Shown here: positions 1-8,048 of the stretch, piece after piece
Layout: each line of letters starts with the position of its first letter
How positions within the stretch are numbered: position 1 is the first letter of the stretch
Source: Rubrivirga marina
Lineage (GTDB): Bacteria > Bacteroidota > Rhodothermia > Rhodothermales > Rubricoccaceae
Direction of reading: 5' to 3'
DNA length: 64,000 nt
NCBI RefSeq assembly: GCF_002283365.1
Contig: NZ_MQWD01000001.1
Location: 2,465,665 to 2,529,664, forward strand
Made by a program: the position numbers and the translations under genes
Notes under the pieces: model-generated
Told to the model about the DNA's origin: nothing
The model's database searches: none
The model's input: only the letters and a program-made list of their open reading frames with translations

Positions 1-673
1 CGAACGCCTCGACGCGTCCGTTCGCAACGCGCGCCAGGCCGCCTCGCGTCCCGACCCAGAGGCCGCCTCGCCCGAGGAGGAGGGTGCGGACGTAGGCCGT
101 CGGCAGGCCGTCGTCCTCGCCCAGGCACTGGAACCGGTCGGCGCCGGGCGCCAACTGGCAGAGCCCATCGAACGTGCCGGCCCAGACGGCACCGTCGGGG
201 GCCACGGCGAGGGCGGCTACGGCCGGGCTCGGGAGGCCGGCGTCCGTGTCGAACGTCCGCACGCGGAGGTCGCGGTCGACGTGGGCGAGCCCGCCGCGAC
301 GCGTGCCGACCCAGAGCCCTCCATCGGCTGAGGGGGCGAGGGCTCGGACGTCGCCGTCGGGGAGCCCGCCTCGCCCGCGGCCGACGACCGTGAACGTCAC
401 GCCGTCGAAGCGGGCGAGGCCCTCCTGGGTCCCGAACCAGAGGTGCCCGTCGGCCGTCCGCGCGATGGCTTCGACGCGGCTCTGAGGCAGACCCTCCTCG
501 GCGCCCCACGCTTCGGCGTGAAGCTGGGTGAGCGCGAGCCGCGGGTCGAGCGCCGCCTGCTCGGGACGACCGGTAGGGAGCCCAGCCGCCGTGGACTGGG
601 CCACGGTCAGACCGGGCCAGACGACGCTCGCTACGAGCGCCCCGATCGCGCAGAGTAAACTGAGACGGGCCAT
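1..673 (-). CDS. Two-component regulator propeller (Reg_prop) protein, N-terminal part
   Basis: Reading the minus strand from an ATG at 673 gives an open frame that runs off the left edge (224 codons seen). Residues 1-26 look like a signal peptide (MARLSLLCAIGALVAS, ending VAQ). The mature part has four blade-like repeats built on LWFGT, LWVGT, VWAGT and LWVGT followed by G-L-A-R/H, starting with a W-G-x-E-x-GLPQ segment. These are the hallmarks of the Reg_prop beta-propeller that forms the periplasmic sensor of hybrid histidine kinases, LuxR-type or GGDEF proteins in Bacteroidota. The output domain lies outside the window. An exact TAnnTTTG box sits 11 nt upstream of the ATG. Confidence 0.85.
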   Translation of the reverse strand, partial: MARLSLLCAIGALVASVVWPGLTVAQSTAAGLPTGRPEQAALDPRLALTQLHAEAWGAEEGLPQSRVEAIARTADGHLWFGTQEGLARFDGVTFTVVGRGRGGLPDGDVRALAPSADGGLWVGTRRGGLAHVDRDLRVRTFDTDAGLPSPAVAALAVAPDGAVWAGTFDGLCQLAPGADRFQCLGEDDGLPTAYVRTLLLGRGGLWVGTRGGLARVANGRVEAF

Positions 674-683
674 CGACACGAGG

Positions 684-691
684 CAAACGTA
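684..691 (-). promoter_or_regulatory. -7 promoter box TACGTTTG
   Basis: On the minus strand this reads TACGTTTG, an exact match to the Bacteroidota primary sigma -7 consensus TAnnTTTG, 11 nt before the ATG of the propeller protein. No convincing -33 TTTG at the usual spacing was seen. Confidence 0.5.
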
Positions 692-887
692 CCCCGAGAT
701 CGGGGAGAGAGGCGCGTAGGACAAACGCGGACGACGGTACCGAGCCGGATCCTACGCGGATTGCGGATCGGGGAAAATGGGCGTTCCAAAGGGGATCGTC
801 AGGTAAAACGACCCGTGGGACGGTCGATCATAGGGGGGTGCCGAGACCCGTCACGTCGCATGGCTTCACGGCGCGGCCGCTGGGTTT

Positions 888-895
888 TAGTTTCC
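888..895 (+). promoter_or_regulatory. -7 promoter box TAGTTTCC
   Basis: TAGTTTCC lies 21 nt upstream of the ATG at 917 and fits TAnnTTTn. A transcript starting just downstream would exclude the longer in-frame start options further upstream, which supports the start chosen for the subtilase. Confidence 0.4.
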
Positions 896-916
896 CTGAT
901 CGTCCCCTGGCACCTG

Positions 917-2245
917 ATGACGACTCGTTCTCGCACCCTCGTCGCTCTCGCGATCGCCCTCGTCGCCGTCGCCGGCTGCGACAGCCTGACCGATACCGGC
1001 TCCGCCGGGCTGGCGGCGTCCTCAGCCCACGACTGGCAGTCCGAGGTGCTCGCTGCGGCGGAGGGCCTGGACCCGCTCGGGTCGATCGACCTCTTCGTGA
1101 GCTTCGCCCCGGGCACCGATCCCGAGGCCGAGTCCGACGCGATGTTCGACGGCCACGACGTCCGCCGACGGGGCTACGTCCAGGAGACGAACCCCGGCGT
1201 CGCGATCCAACTGTCGCTGGTCGACCTCAACACGATCCTCGGCATCCTCGGGCTCAACCCGCTCGTGATCGACGTCGAGGTCGACCTCCGCATTCCGCTG
1301 GAGGCCTTCCCGGGTACGTACGTCCCCCTCAGCGACCGGTACACCGGACGCGAGAGCGACGTCCTGATCGCGCAGACGACCATGCCGGGAGAGTTCGAGG
1401 GCCAGATGCTGCCGTGGAGCGTCCGCCAGGTCCGCGGCCACCTTTCCTCGACCGCCTCGGGCGACGGCGCCGGGACGGTCGACGTCGACGTGTACGTGAT
1501 CGACTCGGGCGTCGACCATCCGGACGTGAACGTCGTCGAGAGCGTGTCCTTCCTCGACGAGGGCGCCGAGGCGGGCCCGACGACGCACGGCAACCACGTG
1601 GCCGGCATCATTGGCGGGACCGACGACGAGGGCGGGATGGTCGGCGTGGCGCCCGGCGTCCGGATCCACTCGCTGGACGTGTTCGACGCGTCGGGGACGA
1701 CCTCGATGAGTCAGGTCATGCGGGCGGTGGACCACGTCACGGCGGCGAAGCGGGCCAACCCCGCGGCTCCGATTGTCGTCAACCTGAGCCTCGGGGCAGC
1801 GACCAGCACGACGGAGCTCAACGCGCTCGACCGGGCCATCCAGACATCGATCCGGGCGGGCGTCGTGTACGTCGTCTCGGCCGGCAACGACGGCGTGAAC
1901 GCGGCCTACGTGTCTCCGGCGCGAGTGCCCGAGGTGATTACCGTCGGGGCCTACGACTCGCGGTGGCAGTTCGCGTCGGAGTTCTCGAACCACGGCCCGG
2001 TCGTGGACCTCCTGGCGCCGGGCGTCCGCGTCGTCTCCGGCGCTGACGGCGGGCGGTACGCCCGGCTGGACGGGACGTCGATGGCCGCGCCCCACGTGAC
2101 GGGCGCCGCCGCGCTCAACCTCGCGCGGCGGCCGTCGGCCAAGCCGGGGCACGTCGAGACCCAGCTCTGGCGCCGCGGCCGGTCGCTGGGCCAGGGCGTG
2201 CCGCCGAACACGACGACGCGTTCCGTCTGGGTCGGCACGATGTAG
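917..2245 (+). CDS. Subtilisin-like serine peptidase (S8), lipoprotein
   Basis: 442 aa. The ATG at 917 was chosen because it gives a clean lipoprotein signal (hydrophobic run ending VAVAGC, lipobox VAGC); earlier in-frame starts only add a basic, non-conserved leader. The S8 catalytic triad is visible: Asp196 in VIDSGVDHP, His224 in HGNHVAG (family usually HGTHVAG) and Ser388 in GTSMAAPHVTG, with the oxyanion-hole Asn in SAGNDG. Residues ~40-150 resemble an inhibitor-I9-like prodomain region. It is probably a surface-exposed or periplasmic endopeptidase anchored by lipid. The next gene (HmuY-like) follows after 88 nt. Confidence 0.92.
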   Translation: MTTRSRTLVALAIALVAVAGCDSLTDTGSAGLAASSAHDWQSEVLAAAEGLDPLGSIDLFVSFAPGTDPEAESDAMFDGHDVRRRGYVQETNPGVAIQLSLVDLNTILGILGLNPLVIDVEVDLRIPLEAFPGTYVPLSDRYTGRESDVLIAQTTMPGEFEGQMLPWSVRQVRGHLSSTASGDGAGTVDVDVYVIDSGVDHPDVNVVESVSFLDEGAEAGPTTHGNHVAGIIGGTDDEGGMVGVAPGVRIHSLDVFDASGTTSMSQVMRAVDHVTAAKRANPAAPIVVNLSLGAATSTTELNALDRAIQTSIRAGVVYVVSAGNDGVNAAYVSPARVPEVITVGAYDSRWQFASEFSNHGPVVDLLAPGVRVVSGADGGRYARLDGTSMAAPHVTGAAALNLARRPSAKPGHVETQLWRRGRSLGQGVPPNTTTRSVWVGTM

Positions 2246-2333
2246 CCGCGGCGTTTTCCCGTCCCTTTCGCCAGTCGTTCGACCGGAGCGGGGCGGGAGT
2301 AGTGAGGTTGACGGTCGATCCCACCGCCGTCCC

Positions 2334-2903
2334 ATGACCCGCCTTCTCGCGCTCGCCGCCCTCTTCGCTGTCCTCCCGGCCGCCTCGCAGGACGCCCTCC
2401 TCATCGAGGACGTCCCCACCGTCTCCGCCGGCATGGGCACCGCCGACGGCCCGTTCACGCTCCTCTCGCTTCGCGACGGCTCCGTCGTCGTCCCCTACGA
2501 CGCCGCGACGCGCGCCGACTCGGCGTCGGCGGCCTGGGACCTCGGTCTCCGCGGCACGGAGGTCATTCTCAACGGCGGGGCCAGCGGCCCAGGCGGGATC
2601 GAGGGCGCGCTCGTCGCCGAGCCCTTCGAGTCGGTCCTCGGCGTTCCCAGCGACGTGGTGGCCGACGGCGCAGGCGAGTGCCCGCGTGGCGCCGCGCGCG
2701 TCGTGTGCCACGGCTCGGGCAACGGCTGGTACCTCTACGCCGACAACGGCGTCGAGCCGCTCGCCGACCGCACGCTCGTGATCCGCCGCGCCGACGGGAC
2801 GGCCGCGAAGGTCCGGTTCGTGAGCTACGAGCTCGGCGACGCCGTCGGCGACGTCCGGCCGCGCTACGTGACGCTGGAGGTCGCCCCGCTCGTGGCCGAG
2901 TAG
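2334..2903 (+). CDS. HmuY-family haem-binding-like exported protein
   Basis: 189 aa with a signal peptide (MTRLLALAALFAVLPAAS-Q). The mature part carries HmuY-type features: AAWDLGLRGTEVILNGG near residue 65, a GxGPGG loop, GNGWYLY near residue 138, and a late strand with KVRFVSYEL. In Porphyromonas, HmuY captures haem outside the cell and passes it to the TonB receptor HmuR. No receptor gene is adjacent here, so haem binding is an inference from family resemblance only. A perfect palindrome directly follows the stop codon and probably ends transcription. Confidence 0.82.
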   Translation: MTRLLALAALFAVLPAASQDALLIEDVPTVSAGMGTADGPFTLLSLRDGSVVVPYDAATRADSASAAWDLGLRGTEVILNGGASGPGGIEGALVAEPFESVLGVPSDVVADGAGECPRGAARVVCHGSGNGWYLYADNGVEPLADRTLVIRRADGTAAKVRFVSYELGDAVGDVRPRYVTLEVAPLVAE

Positions 2904-2927
2904 GCCCGCCTCGGCGCCGAGGCGGGC
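2904..2927 (+). repeat. GAGGCGG-type palindrome, probable terminator
   Basis: A perfect 24-bp palindrome with core CCGCCTCGGCGCCGAGGCGG starts at the base after the HmuY-like stop codon. It is one of a family of dispersed inverted repeats in this window. There is no T-run. Confidence 0.75.
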
Positions 2928-2984
2928 GGCCTCGCGTTCCGGGACTCTTCACTCGACGCGCCGGACGCCGCTTGGGGCGGTGTG

Positions 2985-2992
2985 TAGATTGG
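2985..2992 (+). promoter_or_regulatory. -7 box TAGATTGG of tRNA-Ser
   Basis: TAGATTGG resembles TAnnTTTG and lies 10 nt before the first tRNA base, a sensible distance for a tRNA promoter. Confidence 0.4.
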
Positions 2993-3002
2993 CCGCCCCC
3001 AC

Positions 3003-3089
3003 GGAGGGGTGCCAGAGTGGTCGAATGGGGCGGTCTCGAAAACCGTTGTGCCCTCACGGGTACCGTGGGTTCGAATCCCACCCCCTCCG
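3003..3089 (+). tRNA. tRNA-Ser (anticodon CGA)
   Basis: An 87-nt cloverleaf. The acceptor stem is GGAGGGG (3003-3009) paired with CCCCTCC (3082-3088), with discriminator G3089. The anticodon loop CTCGAAA (3035-3041) has anticodon CGA at 3037-3039. The long variable arm is typical of serine tRNAs, and the T stem-loop is GTGGG-TTCGAAT-CCCAC (3065-3081). It reads UCG codons. CCA is not encoded. Confidence 0.96.
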
Positions 3090-3361
3090 CTTCGCGCTCC
3101 GCTGGCCAGTTCGGCCGGCGGGGCGCGTTCCGTTTGGGGAGGCCTGCCGGGGCGATCGATGAATTTCGCGGGGCGCGGGGGCGACGGGTCCGGACGGCGT
3201 ACATAGCGCGCGGATGGTCCCACGTTTGCGAGAGGAGAGGTGGGCCTGTCGCGAGCGGCCGTCCGTCAGCCACCGCCCACCCTGCCCCCACACCCTTGGC
3301 AACTCTCGTCGGCAGCACGCCCGCCGTCCACCCCACGACCCCGTCGCCGCGCCGCGGCGAC
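3090..3361. other. Non-coding stretch downstream of tRNA-Ser
   Basis: No convincing gene was seen. The longer open frames here are GC-driven and one runs through the tRNA. The last 19 bases (3343-3361) form a hairpin GTCGCCGC-gcc-GCGGCGAC immediately before the ATG of a tiny membrane ORF. Confidence 0.5.
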
Positions 3362-3439
3362 ATGATGGGGCTCGTCTTCTTTGTCGTCCTCGTTGTCCTC
3401 GGCCTGGTGGCCGTCGCGATCTCGTTCATGAGGCTCTGA
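3362..3439 (+). CDS. Possible 25-residue single-span membrane peptide
   Basis: A 25-codon ORF beginning ATG-ATG encodes MMGLVFFVVLVVLG followed by LVAVAISFMRL, almost entirely one hydrophobic helix with a C-terminal Arg, as in small bacterial membrane proteins. It is flanked by a hairpin ending at the base before the ATG (3343-3361) and another starting 3 nt after the stop (3442-3456), an arrangement that suggests a discrete transcription unit. There is no recognisable homologue or ribosome-binding site. The evidence is compositional only. Confidence 0.35.
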   Translation: MMGLVFFVVLVVLGLVAVAISFMRL

Positions 3440-3441
3440 CC

Positions 3442-3456
3442 GACCAGGGGCTGGTC
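3442..3456 (+). terminator. Short hairpin after the small membrane ORF
   Basis: GACCAG-ggg-CTGGTC forms a 6-bp stem with a 3-nt loop just after the stop codon at 3439. There is no T-run, so termination is tentative. Confidence 0.3.
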
Positions 3457-3583
3457 TCCGACGTTCGACTGGCCGGGCTCGCGCCCCGTCGGCTTCTCCG
3501 GTCGGCGGGGCGCTCGCACGTGGGGAGGTCATCTAAAGGGGCGTTCGGGACGAGAAGCGGCGGTGGACGTCTCGCGTTGCCGG

Positions 3584-3591
3584 TACTTTTT
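3584..3591 (+). promoter_or_regulatory. -7 box TACTTTTT
   Basis: TACTTTTT lies 25 nt before the ATG at 3617 and fits TAnnTTTn. It would drive the coupled DsbD-N/M28 pair. Confidence 0.4.
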
Positions 3592-3616
3592 CCCGCCCCG
3601 TCTCGTTCGCCGTCGC

Positions 3617-4081
3617 ATGTACCGAGTCCTGATCCTACTTCTCAGCGTCGCCGCACTCCCGGCCGTCGCCCAACCGCGGGCGAGCGACCTGGTCGAGTGG
3701 CGCGTCCGCGCCGACCGGACGGCGCCGGGTGCCGAGGCCCGCGTCGTGCTGGACGCCACGATCGCGCCCGGGTGGCGGCTCTACGCGCTCGACTCGCCCG
3801 TCGGCATCCCCCTGACGATCGCGTTCGACGCGCTGCCGTCGGGGGTTCGGGCCGGGCGGGTGGCCCAGGCCGAGGCGCGTGAGGGCTACGATGCGGTATT
3901 CGAATCGAAGTACCCGTACTTCGCCGGGACGGGCCGCGTGGTCCAGCGGCTCCACGTGGGCGAGGGCGTCGCGGCCGGGACGCACGAGGTGGCCGGGGCC
4001 GTCCGCTTCGCCGTCTGCGACGACCAGATCTGCCTGCCGCCGACGCGGAGGGCGTTCCGCGTGCCGCTCGTGGTCGAGTGA
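3617..4081 (+). CDS. DsbD N-terminal (alpha) domain-like exported protein
   Basis: 154 aa with a signal peptide (MYRVLILLLSVAALPAVA-Q). The rest is a single Ig-like domain of the DsbD alpha-domain type: an APGWRLYALD segment near residue 50, a FESKYPYFAGTGR segment, and the paired cysteines near the C-terminus in AVCDDQICLPP, which in DsbD accept electrons and pass them to periplasmic partners. The transmembrane and gamma domains of full-length DsbD are absent, so a separate CcdA/ScsB-like partner would be needed for reduction. The ATG at 3617 starts directly at the signal peptide. The stop overlaps the next start (GTGA), implying translational coupling. Confidence 0.82.
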   Translation: MYRVLILLLSVAALPAVAQPRASDLVEWRVRADRTAPGAEARVVLDATIAPGWRLYALDSPVGIPLTIAFDALPSGVRAGRVAQAEAREGYDAVFESKYPYFAGTGRVVQRLHVGEGVAAGTHEVAGAVRFAVCDDQICLPPTRRAFRVPLVVE

Positions 4082-5007
4082 GCGGGTCCCGGCTCGTCCT
4101 CGGTCTCGCGGTCCTCCTCGTCGGGTGCCAGACGAACGCCCCGTGGCCCGTCGTCGAGACGCCCGCGGCTCCAGCCGCGCCGCTCCTCGTCGACGCTGGC
4201 CAGTTGATGGCCGACGTGACGGCACTGGCGGATGACGCGTACGAGGGACGCCGTGCCGGGACCGAGGGCGGCTACCGCGCGGCCGACTACGTCGAGCGAC
4301 GGTTCCGAGAGGTCGGGCTCGAGGGCGCGTTCGAAGGACAGTTCCGCCAGCCCGTCGTGCTCCCCCAGGGAGGCGAGGGCGTCAACGTCGTCGGGCAGAT
4401 TTCGGGGACCGTCTTCCCTCAGCAGGCCCTCCTCGTGACGGCCCACTTCGACCACCTCGGCGTCCGCGCCGGCCAGGTCTACAACGGGGCCGACGACAAC
4501 GCCTCGGGCGTGGCAACGCTGCTGGCGGTCGCCGAGGCGTTCCGAGCCGATCCGCCCGAGCACACAGTCGTGGTCGCCGCGCTCGACGCCGAAGAGATGG
4601 GCCTCGTCGGCGCGCAGGCCCTCGCCGAGGCACCGCCGGTCCCACTCGGCGCCGTCCTCGCCGTCGTCAACCTCGACATGGTCTCGCGCGGGCCGCTGTG
4701 GGTCGCTGGGGTCGCCCACTACCCGCACCTCGGCGCGCTCCTCCGCGACGCCGGGCTCGACCTCCGTTTCGGTCACGACACTGGGCAGGGGACGGACAAC
4801 TGGACCGGCGCCTCCGACCACGCCGTGTTCCACCGCCTCGGCGTCCCGTTCGTCTACTTCGGCGTCGAGGACCACGCCGACTACCACGAGCCGACGGACG
4901 ACGCAGCCCGGATCGACCCCGCGACGTTCGGGAGGGCCGCCGACGCGATCCTCCGCGCGGCCCGCGTGCTCGACGGGAGTCACGCCGAACTCGTCGCCGG
5001 GCGCTAG
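4078..5007 (+). CDS. M28-family zinc metallopeptidase lipoprotein
   Basis: 309 aa, GTG start in a GTGA overlap with the previous stop. The signal ends LAVLLVGC (lipobox LVGC, Cys17). The M28 aminopeptidase metal ligands are in order: His123 in TAHFDHLG, Asp139/140 in NGADDNASG, the catalytic Glu pair 172-173 in LDAEEMGL, Asp200 in VNLDMVSR and His270 in ADYHEPTD. Members hydrolyse N-terminal residues of peptides in the periplasm or at the surface. Coupling to a DsbD-like domain suggests joint envelope handling of proteins, but this is only context. A degenerate palindrome lies after the stop. Confidence 0.92.
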   Translation: MSGSRLVLGLAVLLVGCQTNAPWPVVETPAAPAAPLLVDAGQLMADVTALADDAYEGRRAGTEGGYRAADYVERRFREVGLEGAFEGQFRQPVVLPQGGEGVNVVGQISGTVFPQQALLVTAHFDHLGVRAGQVYNGADDNASGVATLLAVAEAFRADPPEHTVVVAALDAEEMGLVGAQALAEAPPVPLGAVLAVVNLDMVSRGPLWVAGVAHYPHLGALLRDAGLDLRFGHDTGQGTDNWTGASDHAVFHRLGVPFVYFGVEDHADYHEPTDDAARIDPATFGRAADAILRAARVLDGSHAELVAGR

Positions 5008-5033
5008 ACCGCAGCGGCCCGTGGCCGACTCGG

Positions 5034-5055
5034 TCCGCCGCGGCGTCGAGGCGGA
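5034..5055 (+). repeat. Degenerate GAGGCGG-type palindrome
   Basis: TCCGCC-g-CGGCGTCGAGGCGGA differs from the family form by a single T-to-G change in the left arm. It lies 26 nt after the M28 peptidase stop. Confidence 0.5.
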
Positions 5056-5157
5056 GGGCGGATCAGGGCGCCGTGGTGGAGGGAAGCCGTTCCGACGGGC
5101 GTGGCTGATTGAGGCGGTGCGGCACTGGACGAGGAGTCTTCAAACGCCTCGGTCCCC

Positions 5158-5649
5158 ATGCGCCCGCTCTGCCTGTTCCTCGCCGCGTTCGTCGCCCTCG
5201 CGGGCTGTGACTCCGTGGGGCCCGGCATCCCAGTGACGCCCGAGGCGGACGCCGACGCTTGGGACGAGATGCTGGTCGCCGTCAACGACCTCCGAGCCGA
5301 AGGCGCGACCTGTGGCGGCGAGTGGATGGCGCCGGTCCCGCCGCTCGTGTGGGACGCCCGGTTGGAGGCCGCGGCCCATCGGCACTCCGACGACATGGCG
5401 GCTCACGACCGGTTCTCGCACCGCGGCAGCGACGGGCTCAGCACCGGCGAGCGCGTCCGGCGGGCCGGATACGACTGGCGCGTCGTCGGCGAGAACATCG
5501 CGCGCTACCAGCGGTCGGTCCCCGAGGTCCTGGAGGACTGGGTCGAGAGCCCGGACCACTGCCGCCAGCTGCTCAGCCCGCGGTTCTTCGAGATTGGCGC
5601 GGCCGAGGTCGAGGGGTACTGGACGCAGGTCTTCGGCGTGCCCCGGTGA
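5158..5649 (+). CDS. CAP-domain (SCP/PR-1-like) lipoprotein
   Basis: 163 aa. Lipoprotein signal MRPLCLFLAAFVALAGC (lipobox LAGC). The CAP fold motifs are complete: AHRHSDDMAAHDRFSH near residue 75, GENIARYQ near 108, an SPDHCRQLL segment near 126 and YWTQVFGVP at the end, so the protein is a minimal CAP domain. The CAP His and Glu residues (HS, GEN) are present. The function of bacterial CAP proteins is mostly unknown; lipid, metal or peptide binding has been proposed for the family. It is followed by a convergent operon. Confidence 0.92.
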   Translation: MRPLCLFLAAFVALAGCDSVGPGIPVTPEADADAWDEMLVAVNDLRAEGATCGGEWMAPVPPLVWDARLEAAAHRHSDDMAAHDRFSHRGSDGLSTGERVRRAGYDWRVVGENIARYQRSVPEVLEDWVESPDHCRQLLSPRFFEIGAAEVEGYWTQVFGVPR

Positions 5650-5682
5650 GGAGCGGGCCGGGGCTGCAATCCGCCCCCACCG

Positions 5683-6705
5683 CTAGAGCCCGTGCCGTTG
5701 GCGGACGGCGGCCGTCAACGGGGAGAGGTCGATCGGGGGGCGAGACGTCGGCCCGAACGGGTCGTCGATGACGGAGGTGGGGTCGACGAGGCGCCGGAGC
5801 ACGGCGGTGACGCTCGCGGCGAGGACGTCGGGCAGGTAGCCCCCTTCGAGCGTCACGACGAGCCGGCCGTCGGCCTCGGCGTCGGCGACCTCTTGGATCA
5901 CGCCGACCGTGTCGACGAGCCCGGCGACGCTCATGTTGAGCCCCGCCAACGGGTCGAGGCGGTGCGGGTCGGCGCCGAAGGAGAGGACGACGAGGTTGGG
6001 TCGGAACCGAGCCGCGAGCGGGGGGAGGAGGTCGCGGTAGAGCCCCGCGACCTCGTCGCCGGCCCCCGCTGGCAGGGGGAGGTTCACGGTGGCGCCCTCG
6101 CCCGCCTCGGCGCCGGTCTCCTCGAGGCGGCCGGTGCCGGGGTAGATCTCGGCCTGGTGCGACGACACGAAGAGCACGGACGGGTCGTCGTAGAAGCACT
6201 CCTGCGTTCCGTTCCCGTGGTGGACGTCGAGGTCGATCACGAGCACGCGGTCGGCCCCGTGCTCCATCTGGGCGTGGCGCGCGGCGATCGCCGCGTTGGC
6301 GAGCAGGCAGAACCCCATCGCCTGCGCCGGCCGCGCGTGGTGGCCCGGCGGCCGGGCGAGGGCGAACGCGTTGTCGGCGCCGCCGGCCATCACGGCGTCG
6401 ACCAGCGCGAGCAGGTTGCCCACCGACTGGCGGACGACCTCGAACGAGTCCGGCGTCGCGTACGTGTCGATGTCGAGGTCGCCGCCGCCGCTCTCGCAGA
6501 AGGCCTCCACGAGGTCGAGGTACTCGGGGAAGTGAATCCGCTCGAGCGCCTTGCGTGGGGCCGGCGCGGCGTCGAGGCGCGGCAGGGCCGCCAGGGCCGG
6601 GTCCGCCTCGATGGCGTCGCGGACGGCCTCCAGCCGAGCCGGGCGCTCGGGGTGGCCGGGCTGGGCGTGCCGCGCGTGCTCGTCGAGGAACGTGGTCGCC
6701 GTCAC
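5683..6705 (-). CDS. Histone-deacetylase-family amidohydrolase (AcuC-like)
   Basis: 340 aa. The GTG at 6705 was chosen because the protein begins in family fashion (TFLDEHARHAQPGHPE) and because the GTG overlaps the stop of the upstream gene. The zinc hydrolase motifs are all present: the His122-His123 dyad in RPPGHHARP, the metal ligands Asp160-x-His162 in DLDVHHGNG, and the third ligand Asp in GADPHRLDPL. The family removes acyl groups from acyl-lysine, acetylpolyamines or similar amides; the substrate here is unknown. It is cotranscribed with the HD hydrolase just upstream. Confidence 0.93.
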   Translation of the reverse strand: MTATTFLDEHARHAQPGHPERPARLEAVRDAIEADPALAALPRLDAAPAPRKALERIHFPEYLDLVEAFCESGGGDLDIDTYATPDSFEVVRQSVGNLLALVDAVMAGGADNAFALARPPGHHARPAQAMGFCLLANAAIAARHAQMEHGADRVLVIDLDVHHGNGTQECFYDDPSVLFVSSHQAEIYPGTGRLEETGAEAGEGATVNLPLPAGAGDEVAGLYRDLLPPLAARFRPNLVVLSFGADPHRLDPLAGLNMSVAGLVDTVGVIQEVADAEADGRLVVTLEGGYLPDVLAASVTAVLRRLVDPTSVIDDPFGPTSRPPIDLSPLTAAVRQRHGL

Positions 6706-7991
6706 GGGGCGACCGGCTTGGGGAGGCACACGTAGGCCCGCTCGCGGCGCGCTTCGAGAGCGCCGGCCGTCGGCGCGTCCGCGGCCTGACTCAATTCGCG
6801 GACCGTCCCGTCGCGCTGCAAGATGCAGATGCTCTCGCTCGCCGCGTCGTACGCCGCCAGGCGAGCGGTGCCAGTGGCCACGTAGAGGTCGGCGTCGCGG
6901 GGGGCGTCGTCGCGGGACGAGAGGCCTTCGGCGACGAGCCAGGCGGCCGTCCGTGCTCGCCAGTCTTCGACCTGGGCGTCCGTCGGGGGCGCGTCGAGCG
7001 GTGTGGTGCGAAAGAGGTCGCGATCCAAAAACCGCCGCGCGAGATCGGCCAGGACGTGGTCGTGGGACTCGGTCCAGCGCTTGATGCTGTACAGGACGTC
7101 GGGGTCGTCGAGGGCCGTGTAGGCGTCGAGGAGCGCGTCGTGGTGGTCGGCGTCGGGGTCGATGTCGTCGGCCGTGGCCTCCTCGGCGAGGAAGAAGGCG
7201 AGGCTGGGGGCTGTGTGTTCCAGGGCCGGGTCGGTGCCCCACCGTTCGCGGGCCCGCGCGAACGTCGCGCGGAGGACGTGGTCGGCGGCGAGGACCGTCT
7301 TGTGGAGGTATACCTGCCAGTACATCAGCCGTCGGCTCAGGAGCACGTTCTCGACAGCGTAGGCGCCCTTGGCCTCGATCACGATCCGCCCCTTGTGCAC
7401 CCGCATCGTCTTGATGATCCGGTCGACGCCGACGACGCCCTCGGCTACGCCCGTGTAGAACGAGTCCCGCCGGAGGTAGTCGAGCCGGTCCATGTCGAGT
7501 TGGCTCGCGACGAGGCTGTGGAAAAACGGCCGCGCGTACGTCCCGTCGAAGATGGCGAGCGCCATCGCGAGGCGCCCGCCGAGGCGGCGGTCGAGCCGGG
7601 CCATGAGCGCCCGGCTCATCCGCTCGTGGTGGAACCGGCGCCCGCTCGGCCCCGGCCGCAGGAGCTGGTGCTCGAGCGTGTGCGAGAACGGCCCGTGCCC
7701 GATGTCGTGCAACAACGCCGCAGCGCGGGCCCCGTCGATCTCGTCGACGTCCATCAGCGTCCCCTTCTCGCGGATCGTGTCGAGCGCCTCGCCCATGAGC
7801 GCCATCGCCCCGATCCCGTGCTCGAACCGCGTGTGGACGGCACCCGGGAAGACGAGAAACCCGAGCCCCAACTGCCGAATCCGCCGGAGCCGCTGGACCT
7901 CCGGCGTCTCGACGAGCTCCAGCACGAGCCCCTTCGGGACGGAGACGAACCCGTGGACGGGGTCATTGAACAGAGTGAACCGACTCGACAC
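6702..7991 (-). CDS. HD-domain phosphohydrolase (SAMHD1/dGTPase-like)
   Basis: 429 aa. It begins FTLFNDPVHGFVSVP, the usual opening of the YdhJ/SAMHD1-like HD proteins. The metal-binding HD set is visible: His53/His58 in HTRFEHGIG, His95-Asp96 in LLHDIGHGPFSH, and a later Asp in SQLDMDRLDYLRRDS. Members cleave dNTPs or other nucleotides. The stop codon overlaps the GTG of the deacetylase gene by four bases (GTGA), so translation is probably coupled. The substrate is not determined by the sequence. Confidence 0.9.
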   Translation of the reverse strand: MSSRFTLFNDPVHGFVSVPKGLVLELVETPEVQRLRRIRQLGLGFLVFPGAVHTRFEHGIGAMALMGEALDTIREKGTLMDVDEIDGARAAALLHDIGHGPFSHTLEHQLLRPGPSGRRFHHERMSRALMARLDRRLGGRLAMALAIFDGTYARPFFHSLVASQLDMDRLDYLRRDSFYTGVAEGVVGVDRIIKTMRVHKGRIVIEAKGAYAVENVLLSRRLMYWQVYLHKTVLAADHVLRATFARARERWGTDPALEHTAPSLAFFLAEEATADDIDPDADHHDALLDAYTALDDPDVLYSIKRWTESHDHVLADLARRFLDRDLFRTTPLDAPPTDAQVEDWRARTAAWLVAEGLSSRDDAPRDADLYVATGTARLAAYDAASESICILQRDGTVRELSQAADAPTAGALEARRERAYVCLPKPVAP

Positions 7992-8048
7992 GGAGGGCTT
8001 GCAGGGGAGAGGGGAGGCGGTCTACCCTCCCGGCCCGCCGAGGTGCCC

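Noticed and set aside
6555-8048. N-terminal extension of the deacetylase-like gene at 8049
   Set aside because: The extra ~500 codons are antisense to the HD and HDAC genes and have no protein-like features; the ATG at 8049 gives a sensible start.
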